Shown: positions 9,256-17,101, counted from the stretch's first letter. The stretch is DNA of 34,510 nt from Hyphomicrobium sp. (GCA_019748215.1 JAIEPV010000264.1:1-34510), one strand, 5' to 3'. The notes: generated from the letters alone by a model not told the origin. A program made the numbers and translations.

Positions 9256-10011
9256 CTAAGCGGCTTGGTTGGCCGAGTAGAATGCAACGGCATCGTCGAC
9301 TGAACCGCAAAAGGCAATTTGTCCGCCATCAATGACGATGGCCTTGTTACATAAATTCTGCAACAATTGAGGGTGATGGGACGCGAGCACCAAAACCTGC
9401 GTCCGACCGATCAAGTCTCTCCTCAGCCGCGCATCGGCTTTTGCAGTGAATGACTGATCGCCCGTTGCAATCCATTCATCCATCAAAAGAATATCCGACT
9501 CGATGCTGGTTGCTATCGCGAACAGGAGACGAAATGTCATGCCGCTCGAATACGTCCGCACCGGCAGGTTCAGAAACGAACCCAAGCCGCTGAAGGCTTC
9601 GATCTCCGGCAGTCGTGCTGCGATCTGCGCGCGCGTCTGCCCGAGCAGCAGGCCTCTCAAAGTGATGTTTTCGTAGCCGGTAGCATCCTCGTCAAAGCCC
9701 ATGTGAATATCGAATAGAGGCATCACACGTCCGCGACACTCGATGTCTCCGGACGAGGGCGAGTAGATGCCGGCCAGCACGCGCAGCAGCGTCGACTTGC
9801 CCGCACCATTTGGACCGATGAGCGCGAGACGGTCGCCAGCATGGATTTCTAGATTGATGTTTCGAAGAGCATTGACTTCGACGGGCCCGCGATCGGAGAT
9901 CGACTGACGTCCGTCGCCGACGCTCGACCGCAAGAGTGCCCGCCGCAAAGACCGCGACGCCTCGTAGATCGGAAAACTCACTGACACGTTTTTTAGTGTG
10001 AGACTCGACAT
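9256..10011 (-). CDS. Polysaccharide ABC exporter ATP-binding protein (Wzt/KpsT family)
   Basis: The 251-aa cytoplasmic ATPase would power export of a lipid-linked polysaccharide (O-antigen, capsule or teichoic-acid type). Visible motifs are Walker [10 protein letters not shown] (residues 66-74), a divergent signature TYSSGM (153-158) and Walker B DILLMDEW (173-180) followed by IATGD, which is characteristic of the KpsT/Wzt/TagH group. The segment [17 protein letters not shown] is also typical of this group. It ends about where the nucleotide-binding domain ends. It therefore lacks the extra C-terminal carbohydrate-binding domain of Wzt proteins that recognise a capped O-antigen terminus, so substrate recognition is probably KpsT-like and less terminus-specific. 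It lies between the matching permease gene (39 bp upstream) and a glycosyltransferase (3 bp downstream). Confidence 0.92.
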   Translation of the reverse strand: MSSLTLKNVSVSFPIYEASRSLRRALLRSSVGDGRQSISDRGPVEVNALRNINLEIHAGDRLALIGPNGAGKSTLLRVLAGIYSPSSGDIECRGRVMPLFDIHMGFDEDATGYENITLRGLLLGQTRAQIAARLPEIEAFSGLGSFLNLPVRTYSSGMTFRLLFAIATSIESDILLMDEWIATGDQSFTAKADARLRRDLIGRTQVLVLASHHPQLLQNLCNKAIVIDGGQIAFCGSVDDAVAFYSANQAA

Positions 10012-10050
10012 CGATTACTACCTGCCAACACCGCTTACGTCATGAGATGA

Positions 10051-10869
10051 TCACAGCCAATAGGGAATACGCTTCGAAAAACGGCCAAACACCGTGAGCC
10101 CGACGAGCAGCATCGACACCGCCGCGAAAGAAGCACCGAACCAATGGAGCGCGGTGGTTTCCTGACCCAAGATGGGTGATCGGATAACTTCTATGAGGTC
10201 GTAAATCGGATTGGCGTAAAAAAGTGCTTCGGCCAAAGGGCTCGTGGAAACTCTTGCGGGATGCCAAATGATAGGCGTCACTAGAAAAAGTACTTGGAGA
10301 ACGGATGTGACAAGCTGCGGAATATCGCGAAACCGAGCACACAGCGTTCCAAGAGCGAACACAGCACCCAGCAGAGCGATCACGAGCAAAATCAGCCCCG
10401 GAATCGCCGCGAGCGCGCCGACAGGAACAGCCCGTTGAACAACGATCCACAAGATGGCTAGAAAAAGCAGATTATGCGCAAGACAGATCAGCTGCCGAGC
10501 GAGCAATCGCCAAACATAGAGTGAAATTGGGTTTGGCAGCGATTTGATCACGTGATGCGCGTCGAGAAAAACGCGGCATCCTTCGGTAACGGTCGAGCTA
10601 ATGAAGTTCCAAACGACCATCCCGAGCGCAAAGTAGGGAAGATAGTCGCGCATGGGCATCTGAAAGACGTAGCCCCAGACAAGGCCGACGGATAACACAA
10701 AAAAAGCAGTGTTAAGCGTCATCCAGAACGGACCGAGTTTTGTCCGTCGATAGCGCAGTCTGATGTCAGTCCAAGCAAGTGTACACCAGCGATCGAACTG
10801 AAAAAATACAGTGATCGCGCTCAGGGTGCCGTCTTTGAGATAGGAATACAGCAAGCGGCACTGCCTCAT
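10051..10869 (-). CDS. Polysaccharide ABC exporter permease (Wzm/KpsM family, ABC-2 type)
   Basis: The 272-aa inner-membrane protein has about six hydrophobic segments. The family-typical N-terminus LAWTDIRLRYRRTKLGPFWMTL, an interface helix with the R-YRRT-LGPFW motif of the Wzm/TagG group, precedes the first membrane helix. A conserved FLVTPIIW and a NPIYDLIEVIRSPILG stretch appear before the last helices, as in O-antigen permeases. It pairs with the ATPase just downstream to form the exporter. It lies 38 bp after an upstream glycosyltransferase on the same strand, so the four reverse-strand genes look like one operon. The start ATG is the track's choice; a Met further in, nearer the VFFQFDRW segment, cannot be excluded. 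Confidence 0.92.
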   Translation of the reverse strand: MRQCRLLYSYLKDGTLSAITVFFQFDRWCTLAWTDIRLRYRRTKLGPFWMTLNTAFFVLSVGLVWGYVFQMPMRDYLPYFALGMVVWNFISSTVTEGCRVFLDAHHVIKSLPNPISLYVWRLLARQLICLAHNLLFLAILWIVVQRAVPVGALAAIPGLILLVIALLGAVFALGTLCARFRDIPQLVTSVLQVLFLVTPIIWHPARVSTSPLAEALFYANPIYDLIEVIRSPILGQETTALHWFGASFAAVSMLLVGLTVFGRFSKRIPYWL

Positions 10870-10907
10870 GAATGCACGGATGAGCCATCGCTCACGACGG
10901 CCACCGT

Positions 10908-12233
10908 CTACATGTTGCCGCCGACCTTCGCTACCCCCTGCGCATACCCAGTGGTTTCATGGATGCAGGCCAGAATGCTCGACAGGAACGCACTGAATGA
11001 CTTTTGCTTGTAATCTGCTTGCAGACTGGCAGCGATGCCATCGTACAGTTGCCGATCGCCTGCCAACTTTGCCAGAGCGTCACCAAATGCCGCAGCCGTC
11101 GGCATTGCCGCCATGACTCCGCTTTGACCATCGACGATTTGCTCAACGAGCCCGCCGACCGGATTAGCCACCACTGGCACGCCATGCCCTGCGGCCAGCG
11201 CCGCGATACCCGATTGGCTTGCCTCAGTATGCGACAACGCTACGGCATGATACCTATTCAGTGCTGCGGACATCTCTTCCGTCGAAAGCCAACGGTTTTC
11301 AACCTCTGCGCCAAGGCCTTTCAGCCGTTCCATGTATGGCGCGATAGCGCCATCGCCAAACACCCCAAGCGCAAGATTAACGCCGCGCGCGCGCAACCCT
11401 TCGATAGCGTCAATCAATAAAGCGAGACCTTTGTAGGGCAAAATGCGCCCAAGAAACAGGACGCGAAACGGCTCCGATGGCGTAGGCCAGTCTGGCCGTA
11501 CAGATTCGGCAAAACGAAGATTGGGATGAAACAGCGTCCGCACGATCGACGGATCGACCGTGTCGCTGTCATGCAGCGATTTCGTCACGTGCTCGCTTAG
11601 TGTCAACACGAGATCTGAATGTACCAAATCGCGAAAGGCCCAACTCGCGACCCAACTTTTCAGATCGCCGGGATGGGGCTCGGCGTCGTGAATAATGGAC
11701 ACAAATTTCACACCCGCGGCGCGAATGGCGGGCGCAATCAAAGGGCTCCAGACATGGGGCATGAGCGATACGACAGTATCGATGCGATCTCTGCGGAGAC
11801 GTTTGAGAATTTGTGACCGCGCTTTATTGACACGCGCGATCGACAGCAGCGCGCCGAGGTTACTTTCAAACGTCGTGACTGGCTCCATGCATTCGCCCAG
11901 CATCTCGAAATCGCTGAATTTTTCGTTCTGGCGAGAGACGGTGAAGAACGCCTCGATGTCCGACCGGGCGCGAGCGGCGTCGGCCAGCATGAGCGAGAAT
12001 TCCGAAAGCCCGCGCCGTCCCCAATAGAGAAACAGGACGCGCTGACGTGGCAATGTGGTTTGCGGCGCAACGCGGCTAGCGTCGGCGGACCGCGCCTGCA
12101 CAATGTCGCTAGAGAGCGGCGCTTGACGCGTGCCTCGGTGCACAGCGGCGAGACCCACGTCGGCGCGAGGAGTGATGTCAGGGAAAGCGAGTGAAAGTTC
12201 AGGAGGTGACCATTTGGCAGACGAGGCTGGCAT
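10908..12233 (-). CDS. GT4-family glycosyltransferase, first gene of the polysaccharide export operon
   Basis: This GT-B glycosyltransferase has an N-terminal LFLYWGRRGLSEFSLML acceptor-domain loop, a central SIIHDAEPHPGDL segment, the inter-domain strand RVLFLGRILPYKGLALLIDA, and a C-terminal VALSHTEASQSGIAALAAGHGVPVVANPVGGL donor-site region. The usual E-x7-E is altered to E-x6/7-A at its second position (TEASQSGIAALA), which is worth noting. I prefer ATG 12233 (441 aa), which has an AGGA nine bases upstream, over the tracked GTG at 12290, which lacks a ribosome site. The first roughly 60 residues are low in pattern and may be unstructured. It is followed by the permease, ATPase and a second glycosyltransferase. 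A region of about 300 bp separates it from the divergent MOSC gene and probably holds its promoter. Confidence 0.83.
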   Translation of the reverse strand: MPASSAKWSPPELSLAFPDITPRADVGLAAVHRGTRQAPLSSDIVQARSADASRVAPQTTLPRQRVLFLYWGRRGLSEFSLMLADAARARSDIEAFFTVSRQNEKFSDFEMLGECMEPVTTFESNLGALLSIARVNKARSQILKRLRRDRIDTVVSLMPHVWSPLIAPAIRAAGVKFVSIIHDAEPHPGDLKSWVASWAFRDLVHSDLVLTLSEHVTKSLHDSDTVDPSIVRTLFHPNLRFAESVRPDWPTPSEPFRVLFLGRILPYKGLALLIDAIEGLRARGVNLALGVFGDGAIAPYMERLKGLGAEVENRWLSTEEMSAALNRYHAVALSHTEASQSGIAALAAGHGVPVVANPVGGLVEQIVDGQSGVMAAMPTAAAFGDALAKLAGDRQLYDGIAASLQADYKQKSFSAFLSSILACIHETTGYAQGVAKVGGNM

Positions 12234-12551
12234 GATGGTAGGTCCTAATCCGTGATAGAACGCAGTAGTTCGCGCCACGTCGTGCGGCACTCAAGTTTTA
12301 ATAGTGACGGGAGACACCTGACGCTGCAGCGACTTCACAATGCGTACATATGATAACGTTTATCAGATTCTAGGACGTCACGACGTGTCCGCAACAGCCC
12401 TGCCAATCGACTGCCGGTTTTCCACATGCTGCCAACACGTTTGTTCACAGCATCTTCAGAATGGCACACGACGACTGGCTTTAGTTTTCATTGGCCAAAA
12501 CTGTCACTCTGAACACGCTTGAGCAGCACCGAATCACTTGGAGATAATATT

Positions 12552-13058
12552 GTGACGCGTTTGTCTGACACGCCTCTTGGCCGGCTTTTGGACGGGCCCA
12601 TTCAACCTGGAGAGCTCGCGTGGATCGGACTTCGACCAAGTCGCAAGGCGCCGATGCAAATTGCGAATGTGGCGGCACTGATTGCCGGCCGCGGCATTGA
12701 AGGCGATCATTACGACACACAGCGAAATGGACCGCGCCAGGTTACGATCATTGCTGCCGAGGACATTGTAGCGATCGCCGCATTTCTTGGAAGAGACTGT
12801 ATCATGCCAGATGTGGTACGCCGCAATCTCGTGACCCGCGGGATCAATCTGATCGCGCTCAAAGGCCGTCGTTTTCGTATCGGATCAACGCTGCTTGAAA
12901 CGTCTGGCGAGTGTGCGCCGTGCAGCCGCATGGAGACCGATCTCGGACCGGGCGGCTACAATGCAATGCGCGGTCGGGGAGGCATCACGGCTCGCGTTGT
13001 TGATGGCGGCTCCATTCGACTCGGTGACGTCGTCGAACGGATAGGCCACGACCTGTAG
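12552..13058 (+). CDS. MOSC domain-containing protein
   Basis: MOSC domains (molybdenum cofactor sulfurase C-terminal) bind molybdopterin or transfer sulfur/hydroxylamine-type substrates through a conserved cysteine. Visible motifs are GIEGDHY, GPRQVTIIAAED, RRNLVTRGINL and GECAPCSRM, which holds the conserved C in the E-C-PC pattern, and RGGI-ARVV-GG-I--GD near the C-terminus. This is the YiiM/MosC-type domain as a stand-alone protein of normal size. The tracked start is TTG 12519, but GTG 12552 has GGAG eight bases upstream and gives 168 aa, so I use it. The exact reaction of stand-alone MOSC proteins is often unknown. It is divergent from the polysaccharide operon and convergent with the caspase gene, with no visible functional link to either. 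Confidence 0.85.
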   Translation: MTRLSDTPLGRLLDGPIQPGELAWIGLRPSRKAPMQIANVAALIAGRGIEGDHYDTQRNGPRQVTIIAAEDIVAIAAFLGRDCIMPDVVRRNLVTRGINLIALKGRRFRIGSTLLETSGECAPCSRMETDLGPGGYNAMRGRGGITARVVDGGSIRLGDVVERIGHDL

Positions 13059-13114
13059 CCAAATCCTCCAATCGTCGATGAACTTTGCGGCTCTACGGCG
13101 CCACAACTGCTGAC

Positions 13115-13139
13115 ACCGATCGCCGCTTAGTGCGATGGT
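13115..13139. terminator. Possible bidirectional hairpin between convergent genes
   Basis: ACC(G)ATCGC pairs with GCGATGGT over eight base pairs with one bulged G and an eight-base loop. It lies in the 122-bp gap between the convergent MOSC and caspase genes. There is no strong T-tract on either side, so assignment as a terminator rests mainly on position. Confidence 0.35.
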
Positions 13140-13180
13140 TGAGCTTTGAAAATCTCGCACGGCCAACACATTGCATTTGT

Positions 13181-14569
13181 CTACTGAGCAAAAAGTTTTG
13201 TCGCCCAATCCGGATCGATATGATCCTGCGGCTTCTTTTTCAGTGGCCGTGATCGAGCTATTTTCGCTCCAGGCTTTGGTGCCGCCGCTTGAGTTTTCGC
13301 AGCGACGTCAGGTTTTGCGGCAGTGGTCGTCTCTGGTACCTCGATAGTCGATGGTTTGTTTTCGTTGACACCCGGAGCAACGAATTCCGACGGCGTCTCA
13401 AGCGTAGACAGACTTCGTGTCGCCCCTCGGTTTTGCGACCCATCGTCGGCTTTGGTCTGTTGCCCGAGGCTTTTTTCTAGGCGCTCGATTTCAACTTTCA
13501 GTTCTTCGCGTTGCTTACTGCGCCGCACCACGCCAATTTGCAGTTGGCCGATTTCCCGGTAAAGGGAACCGATCTTCGCCGAATTGGCCTCGCCCGACGT
13601 CGATCGTTGCAGCTGGAACACCCGGTCCCAATCGCGGCGATTTTCGTCGCTCATCTGGTCGACGCGTTGTTTCAGCTGCACCAACGCGGCGTTGGCAGCG
13701 GTATTGGCAGACTCAGTCTTGAGTTTGATTTCATTTTCAAGCAGCCGCACGCGACCCTGCAACTCGGCATCGTTCGTTGTTTTTGCGGTTGGATCGAAGA
13801 AGAATTCGCCCGTCAACGCCGAGTGATCCCAAGGCACCTGTTTGCCAGACGTCGCGGCCACCACGTCTTTGCGCACGTCGATCATAACCGAGGTCAGGCT
13901 TTTGCCAGGTTGGCGCATGTATTTAAGAAGCGCCGACGCGAACGGAGAGTTTCGCCCATCGCCATCGAGCGCCACATTGCCCGGCTGAGTCGAATAAGAA
14001 ATAAAAGTGCCGATCCCAGCAATGGTTTCCGCCAATCCGCTGCCGATACTCGTCGATCGCGTCCCCATGCTGCGCGCCAGATTTCGGGACAGCGGGTTGT
14101 TGCGGCACGCATCGAGAAAAACGATGTTGGTTTTGGTTTCTCGATCGATTTCCATCTGCTTCAAAACGAAATCAAGACTGACCGCTTCGAATTCGACATC
14201 GCGTTCGCGCTCGAGTTGGGCGTCGATCGGAACCAGGTAATTGCGTCCCGCAATCTGCAGGCCATGACCAGCATAGAAGAGCAAGGCAGCATCAGCGCTT
14301 TCCAAAGAGCGCGAGAATTCACGCAGCTTGGCGTCGAAGGCCACCTTGTTGAGATCAACGCCGAGCATGACCTCGAAACCGGCTTGCTGCAGCTTGGCCG
14401 CGATATCTCGCGCGTCATTCGACGTGTTGGCAAGCGGAGTGGCGTGCACGTAAGCCGAATTTCCCACGACAAGGGCAACGCGCTTGCTCGCCGCGGCAGG
14501 CTGTAGCCCGCACAGCAAAATTGCCAAGCTAAGAATTAGCCGACTTGGACTGCGCATTGTCCGACCCAT
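13181..14569 (-). CDS. Secreted caspase-like protein (peptidase C14 family) with coiled-coil and Pro/Lys-rich tail
   Basis: This is a caspase-fold cysteine peptidase of the prokaryotic C14 type. After a signal peptide (LILSLAILLCGLQPAAA) the p20-like domain begins at KRVALVVGNSAYVH, with LANTSNDARDIAAKL following. The catalytic histidine lies in YAGHG (residue 102 with this start) and the catalytic cysteine in FLDACRNNP (residue 155). An SYSTQPGNVA-DG segment typical of the family follows. After about residue 265 the sequence changes to a charged coiled coil (LLENEIKLKTES... EELKVEIERLEKSL) and ends in a low-complexity Ala/Pro/Lys tail. The start is uncertain: ATG 14593 adds eight residues and a Met further in gives a shorter signal peptide; none has a strong ribosome site. 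Both catalytic residues are intact. Substrate and role are unknown, and the gene stands alone. Confidence 0.85.
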   Translation of the reverse strand: MGRTMRSPSRLILSLAILLCGLQPAAASKRVALVVGNSAYVHATPLANTSNDARDIAAKLQQAGFEVMLGVDLNKVAFDAKLREFSRSLESADAALLFYAGHGLQIAGRNYLVPIDAQLERERDVEFEAVSLDFVLKQMEIDRETKTNIVFLDACRNNPLSRNLARSMGTRSTSIGSGLAETIAGIGTFISYSTQPGNVALDGDGRNSPFASALLKYMRQPGKSLTSVMIDVRKDVVAATSGKQVPWDHSALTGEFFFDPTAKTTNDAELQGRVRLLENEIKLKTESANTAANAALVQLKQRVDQMSDENRRDWDRVFQLQRSTSGEANSAKIGSLYREIGQLQIGVVRRSKQREELKVEIERLEKSLGQQTKADDGSQNRGATRSLSTLETPSEFVAPGVNENKPSTIEVPETTTAAKPDVAAKTQAAAPKPGAKIARSRPLKKKPQDHIDPDWATKLFAQ

Positions 14570-14599
14570 GTCACTCGCTAACGACGTCGCCATTTAATT

Positions 14600-14646
14600 A
14601 AGTCGAAACCGAGGACTAATCCTCCTCGACCGAACCGGTCCGACTT
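14600..14646. repeat. Imperfect inverted repeat upstream of the caspase gene
   Basis: AAGTCG at the left pairs with CGACTT at the right, followed inward by ACCG/CGGT and then GAGGA/TCCTC, with small bulges, over about 47 bases. It sits just upstream of the caspase-like gene and about 30 bases before IS3-type OrfA debris. It could be an operator, an mRNA leader hairpin or mobile-element residue. Confidence 0.35.
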
Positions 14647-14678
14647 GAAGTATGGATTTTCCTTCGATGAGCACAGAA

Positions 14679-14860
14679 ATGGCGAGAAGGAATCACGGGC
14701 CGAAAGAGTTCGTCTCGAAGCTGCGGCAGGCGGACGTTCTTATAGCTCAAGGCCTGAAAATCCCGGCTGTTGTGCTCCTTGCGCTGAAAAGACGGATACG
14801 GCAGGCCTTAAATCGTCCAGTGAGCGCCGCAAAGTCAGGACTTATTCGAAGGCTGCCTAT
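14679..14860 (+). pseudogene. Remnant of IS3-family transposase OrfA
   Basis: From ATG 14679 the frame encodes MARRNHGPKEFVSKLRQADV and continues LIAQGLKI. This matches the start of IS3-family OrfA helix-turn-helix proteins I know (MxRKRHxPEEIVAKLRQVDVLxSQG). The frame then loses similarity. The +2-shifted frame (track ORF 14645) has KTDTAGLKSSSERRK, resembling the later OrfA motif RxEYGGLKSDQxKRLK, so the gene appears frameshifted and internally deleted. No OrfB (DDE domain), intact terminal inverted repeats or target duplication are visible. The rest of the gap to 15129 shows no gene. This marks an old insertion next to the atypical gene at 15130. Confidence 0.72.
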
Positions 14861-15129
14861 GTCGGGTGCTTGCGATCGACGCGCCTGCGTCTCCTCTAAC
14901 CGCCCACTGACGTCAGGTGAGCCGGCAGACGTGCAAATCAGGCGTCGTTATGTCGTGGACGGGTGAAGCATCTCTTCCCGGCGTCAGTTGAGGCCCAAAG
15001 CGCAAGCTTGGCGTCAGCAATGAGTCATATCTTCGTCCGATGTTATTGGCCTTCGCGCAGTCGAGCAGCCTGCTTTCGAACCGCGCTTCAGGCTCCTCAA
15101 TCGATTTCAAGACAACCATATGGTGCGAG

Positions 15130-15669
15130 ATGACAGTAGAAAACCTTAAGTCGCCGCCAAAATCTGGGAAAGTGAACTTCCAGGAGTTAGCGGTGCTGCT
15201 GAAGACCGACGAATCTCAGATATCATTGAACCACCCAGTGCGCCTGATAAATGATGAGTATAAAGCCTTAAAGGCGATGTGTGCGCCAGAATTCTTGCCA
15301 GATTTCAATGAATTGATGACCTCGATCGGCTCTGATTTGGCCGAGTACTGCATTAGTCTTAGTCCAGTCGAAGGTGACCCGTTTATAGATTTTGAAGTAT
15401 TGAGTAGAGGGAGCAAAGTGATCGGTGGAGATTCTTTCATTTCTGGACGGCTTTATGCCGAGCAGATCGTGCTAGAAATGTTACAAGAGAGATTGATGGA
15501 ACTTGCCAGCTGTATCGCTCTGAAGCGCTCACGTCTCACGATCACGAAATCGGCTTTCAGGACTGCGATGAATATCAAGGTCTATCGAGGTGCTTTCCCA
15601 GTCTGGAACCCTCAGCTTGGACGTCACATTGTTTTGTTGGCGATTGCGCCAGTGTATGTAGCGCTTTAA
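15130..15669 (+). CDS. Hypothetical protein, AT-richer than its surroundings
   Basis: I do not recognise this gene. From ATG 15130 (MTVENLKS) it gives 179 aa; the tracked start at 15040 adds 30 residues with a composition like translated noncoding DNA. The protein is soluble, with no signal peptide or membrane helix. The middle part (PFIDFEVLSRGSKVIGGDSFISGR) and the end (KVYRGAFPVW... IVLLAIAPVY) alternate strands and a helix in a way reminiscent of PAS-like sensory folds, which is only an impression. Codon use is visibly AT-richer than in neighbouring genes (GAT, AAT, TTG, ATT frequent), suggesting horizontal acquisition. It lies between an IS3 remnant and a tRNA-Ser. No partner gene is adjacent. 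Confidence 0.6.
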   Translation: MTVENLKSPPKSGKVNFQELAVLLKTDESQISLNHPVRLINDEYKALKAMCAPEFLPDFNELMTSIGSDLAEYCISLSPVEGDPFIDFEVLSRGSKVIGGDSFISGRLYAEQIVLEMLQERLMELASCIALKRSRLTITKSAFRTAMNIKVYRGAFPVWNPQLGRHIVLLAIAPVYVAL

Positions 15670-16315
15670 GCCTTCCTCATTTTGGTGGCGCCCTAGGAAC
15701 CATCAAATTTATTCGCCAAGTTGAGTAGAGGCTTACAAACTCGTCGTGTTTCATCTCGTGCTTTCGCAGAGACTATTCCCGCATTAATGAGAAGATCGGC
15801 AAAACGCGAGGGCGCGCTTGGCTGTCGCCATCTACCGCACGGGGTCAGTCTTGTTGTGCGCTGATTGTCGGCTTCCTGCAAATACCTGCCATCACCATTT
15901 AAGGTCCTTGCCGTGATGGGTCGCTAGTGATCGTTCGCCGGGGGCGTAAGGACGACTGCTTTCCACAACTCATCGGTTTTTGGTCTGCACGTGGCCGAGG
16001 CACGAACCGTGACGCGGACGATGTCTGCTGTTGAGATCGAGCTGCTGTTTACAATGCGGCAGCCAACGGCCAGATGCGAGTCCGACGTTTCGAGTCGACA
16101 CCAATTTGCGAGCTCACAGCCCCGCCACCCATCATGCAAAATCTATGGGGCCTGTTAGTCCAACTAAGCCAAATCAGTAAATTTTCTTACTGTGTGCTTC
16201 GAGCCAATCAAAACGGTCGTTATTGGCCGCGATGTAGCACTCGCCTCATCACTAGGGCGCAGGGTTGGGCGCTTGCGCGCAAAGCCAAACATCTGTTGCT
16301 TTGACAATAAGGGTA
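15670..16315. other. 646-bp region without a supported gene
   Basis: The tracked ORFs here (15693-15881 -, 15924-16139 -, 16074-16304 +, 16192-16524 +) have no recognisable motifs; two of them run toward or into the tRNA gene. The segment lies on the 3' side of the reverse-strand tRNA-Ser, the usual site for integrative elements. I see no duplicated tRNA 3' end that would mark an attachment site, and no integrase. It may be eroded island DNA. Confidence 0.5.
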
Positions 16316-16405
16316 TGGCGGAGGGAGTGGGATTCGAACCCACGAGACCCTTACGAGCCTACACGCGTTCCAGGCGAGCGCCTTCAACCACTCGGCCATC
16401 CCTCC
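16316..16405 (-). tRNA. tRNA-Ser (anticodon GGA)
   Basis: Read on the reverse strand, the gene starts GGAGGGATGGCCGAGTGG and ends with an encoded CCA, 90 nt in all. The acceptor stem GGAGGGA/TCCCTCC pairs perfectly. The anticodon loop is CTGGAAC with anticodon GGA (serine, UCC/UCU codons). The anticodon stem CTCGC/GCGTG has one T-T mismatch. A long class II variable arm (GGCTC GTAA GGGTC) confirms a serine-type tRNA. The T arm is GTGGG TTCGAAT CCCAC. Confidence 0.97.
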
Positions 16406-16428
16406 GCAAATTGCCTGGAATGGCGCGC

Positions 16429-16456
16429 ACTATACCGATCCACCGCTTCGACGCAA
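16429..16456 (-). promoter_or_regulatory. Sigma70-type promoter of tRNA-Ser
   Basis: On the reverse strand TTGCGT (-35) and TATAGT (-10) are separated by 16 bases. The -10 box ends 23 bases before the mature tRNA 5' end, leaving a short leader for RNase P removal. Position and match to the consensus support this, but it has not been tested against alternatives. Confidence 0.55.
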
Positions 16457-16585
16457 CTCGCACCGCGAGAACGTGGTCGCCAGCAGGAATTTATCCGGCT
16501 TGGCGCATCACATCCCGAGCCTGAGTGACAAACTTGACGTCGTGCACGCTGCGCCCCACAAACTGGCTGCGGCTAACACACCGCT

Positions 16586-17101
16586 ATGCCACGCACGCGA
16601 GTACGAACGATGACCGCTCAGCGCCTGTTGAACGTTATTGCACTCGCGGCCCTTGTGGTCACAATCGCCGCGCTGCTCATTTGGCAGCAAAGCGGTGAAC
16701 CACCGCCGGTCTGGCTTCGGCGCATAGCAATCGCCGGATGGATCGCGGCTCTTGTCATTGCCAGTATAGGCGCCAAAACGCGGCCGCGCCTCATGTTGCG
16801 TTTCTTGTCGGCCTTATTTGCGCTCATCGCTGTCGTCGCCGCCATTGCTGACTGGTCGCGCCCCCCGCTGCCCGGTGGCGCGCTTGGTGCGACGACGCTG
16901 CTCGATTACCTCACAAACTTCACACCCTCTCTGATATCCGCCATTGAAACAGCCATCAGCCGGACAACGAGCCCGAAGCTGTGGAGCCCGGTTCTGACCT
17001 CGGTTCTTGACTTGCCGGCATGGTTGATTTTCGCAGGTTTCGCCGTTTTGACCGGCTACGCCGGTAGACCACGACGCGACGTTCGCGTTTTCGTGAACTA
17101 A
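16586..17101 (+). CDS. Small integral membrane protein of unknown function
   Basis: The protein has 171 aa (163 if it starts at the internal ATG 16610, MTAQRLLN). Four hydrophobic segments are visible: about residues 17-33, 47-63, 71-88 and 142-159. A longer polar, probably extracytoplasmic loop (RPPLPGGALGATTLL... SRTTSPKLW) separates the third and fourth. It ends in a basic tail (AGRPRRDVRVF), consistent with a cytoplasmic C-terminus. I do not recognise a family. It is preceded by the divergent tRNA-Ser and followed by msrA about 150 bp downstream. No strong ribosome site decides the start. Confidence 0.6.
   Translation: MPRTRVRTMTAQRLLNVIALAALVVTIAALLIWQQSGEPPPVWLRRIAIAGWIAALVIASIGAKTRPRLMLRFLSALFALIAVVAAIADWSRPPLPGGALGATTLLDYLTNFTPSLISAIETAISRTTSPKLWSPVLTSVLDLPAWLIFAGFAVLTGYAGRPRRDVRVFVN

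Noticed and set aside
13511-14506. 331-aa forward ORF antisense to the caspase-like gene
   Set aside because: It lies wholly opposite a gene with intact signal peptide and catalytic motifs; its translation is Arg/His-rich and shows no domain.
15693-16139. Two short reverse ORFs (62 and 71 aa) between the orphan gene and tRNA-Ser
   Set aside because: Translations show no family resemblance and no ribosome sites; they could be debris but I cannot support them as genes.
16265-16316. GC-rich imperfect inverted repeat after the tRNA-Ser 3' end as terminator
   Set aside because: Pairing needs several mismatches and no T-tract follows on the reverse strand.
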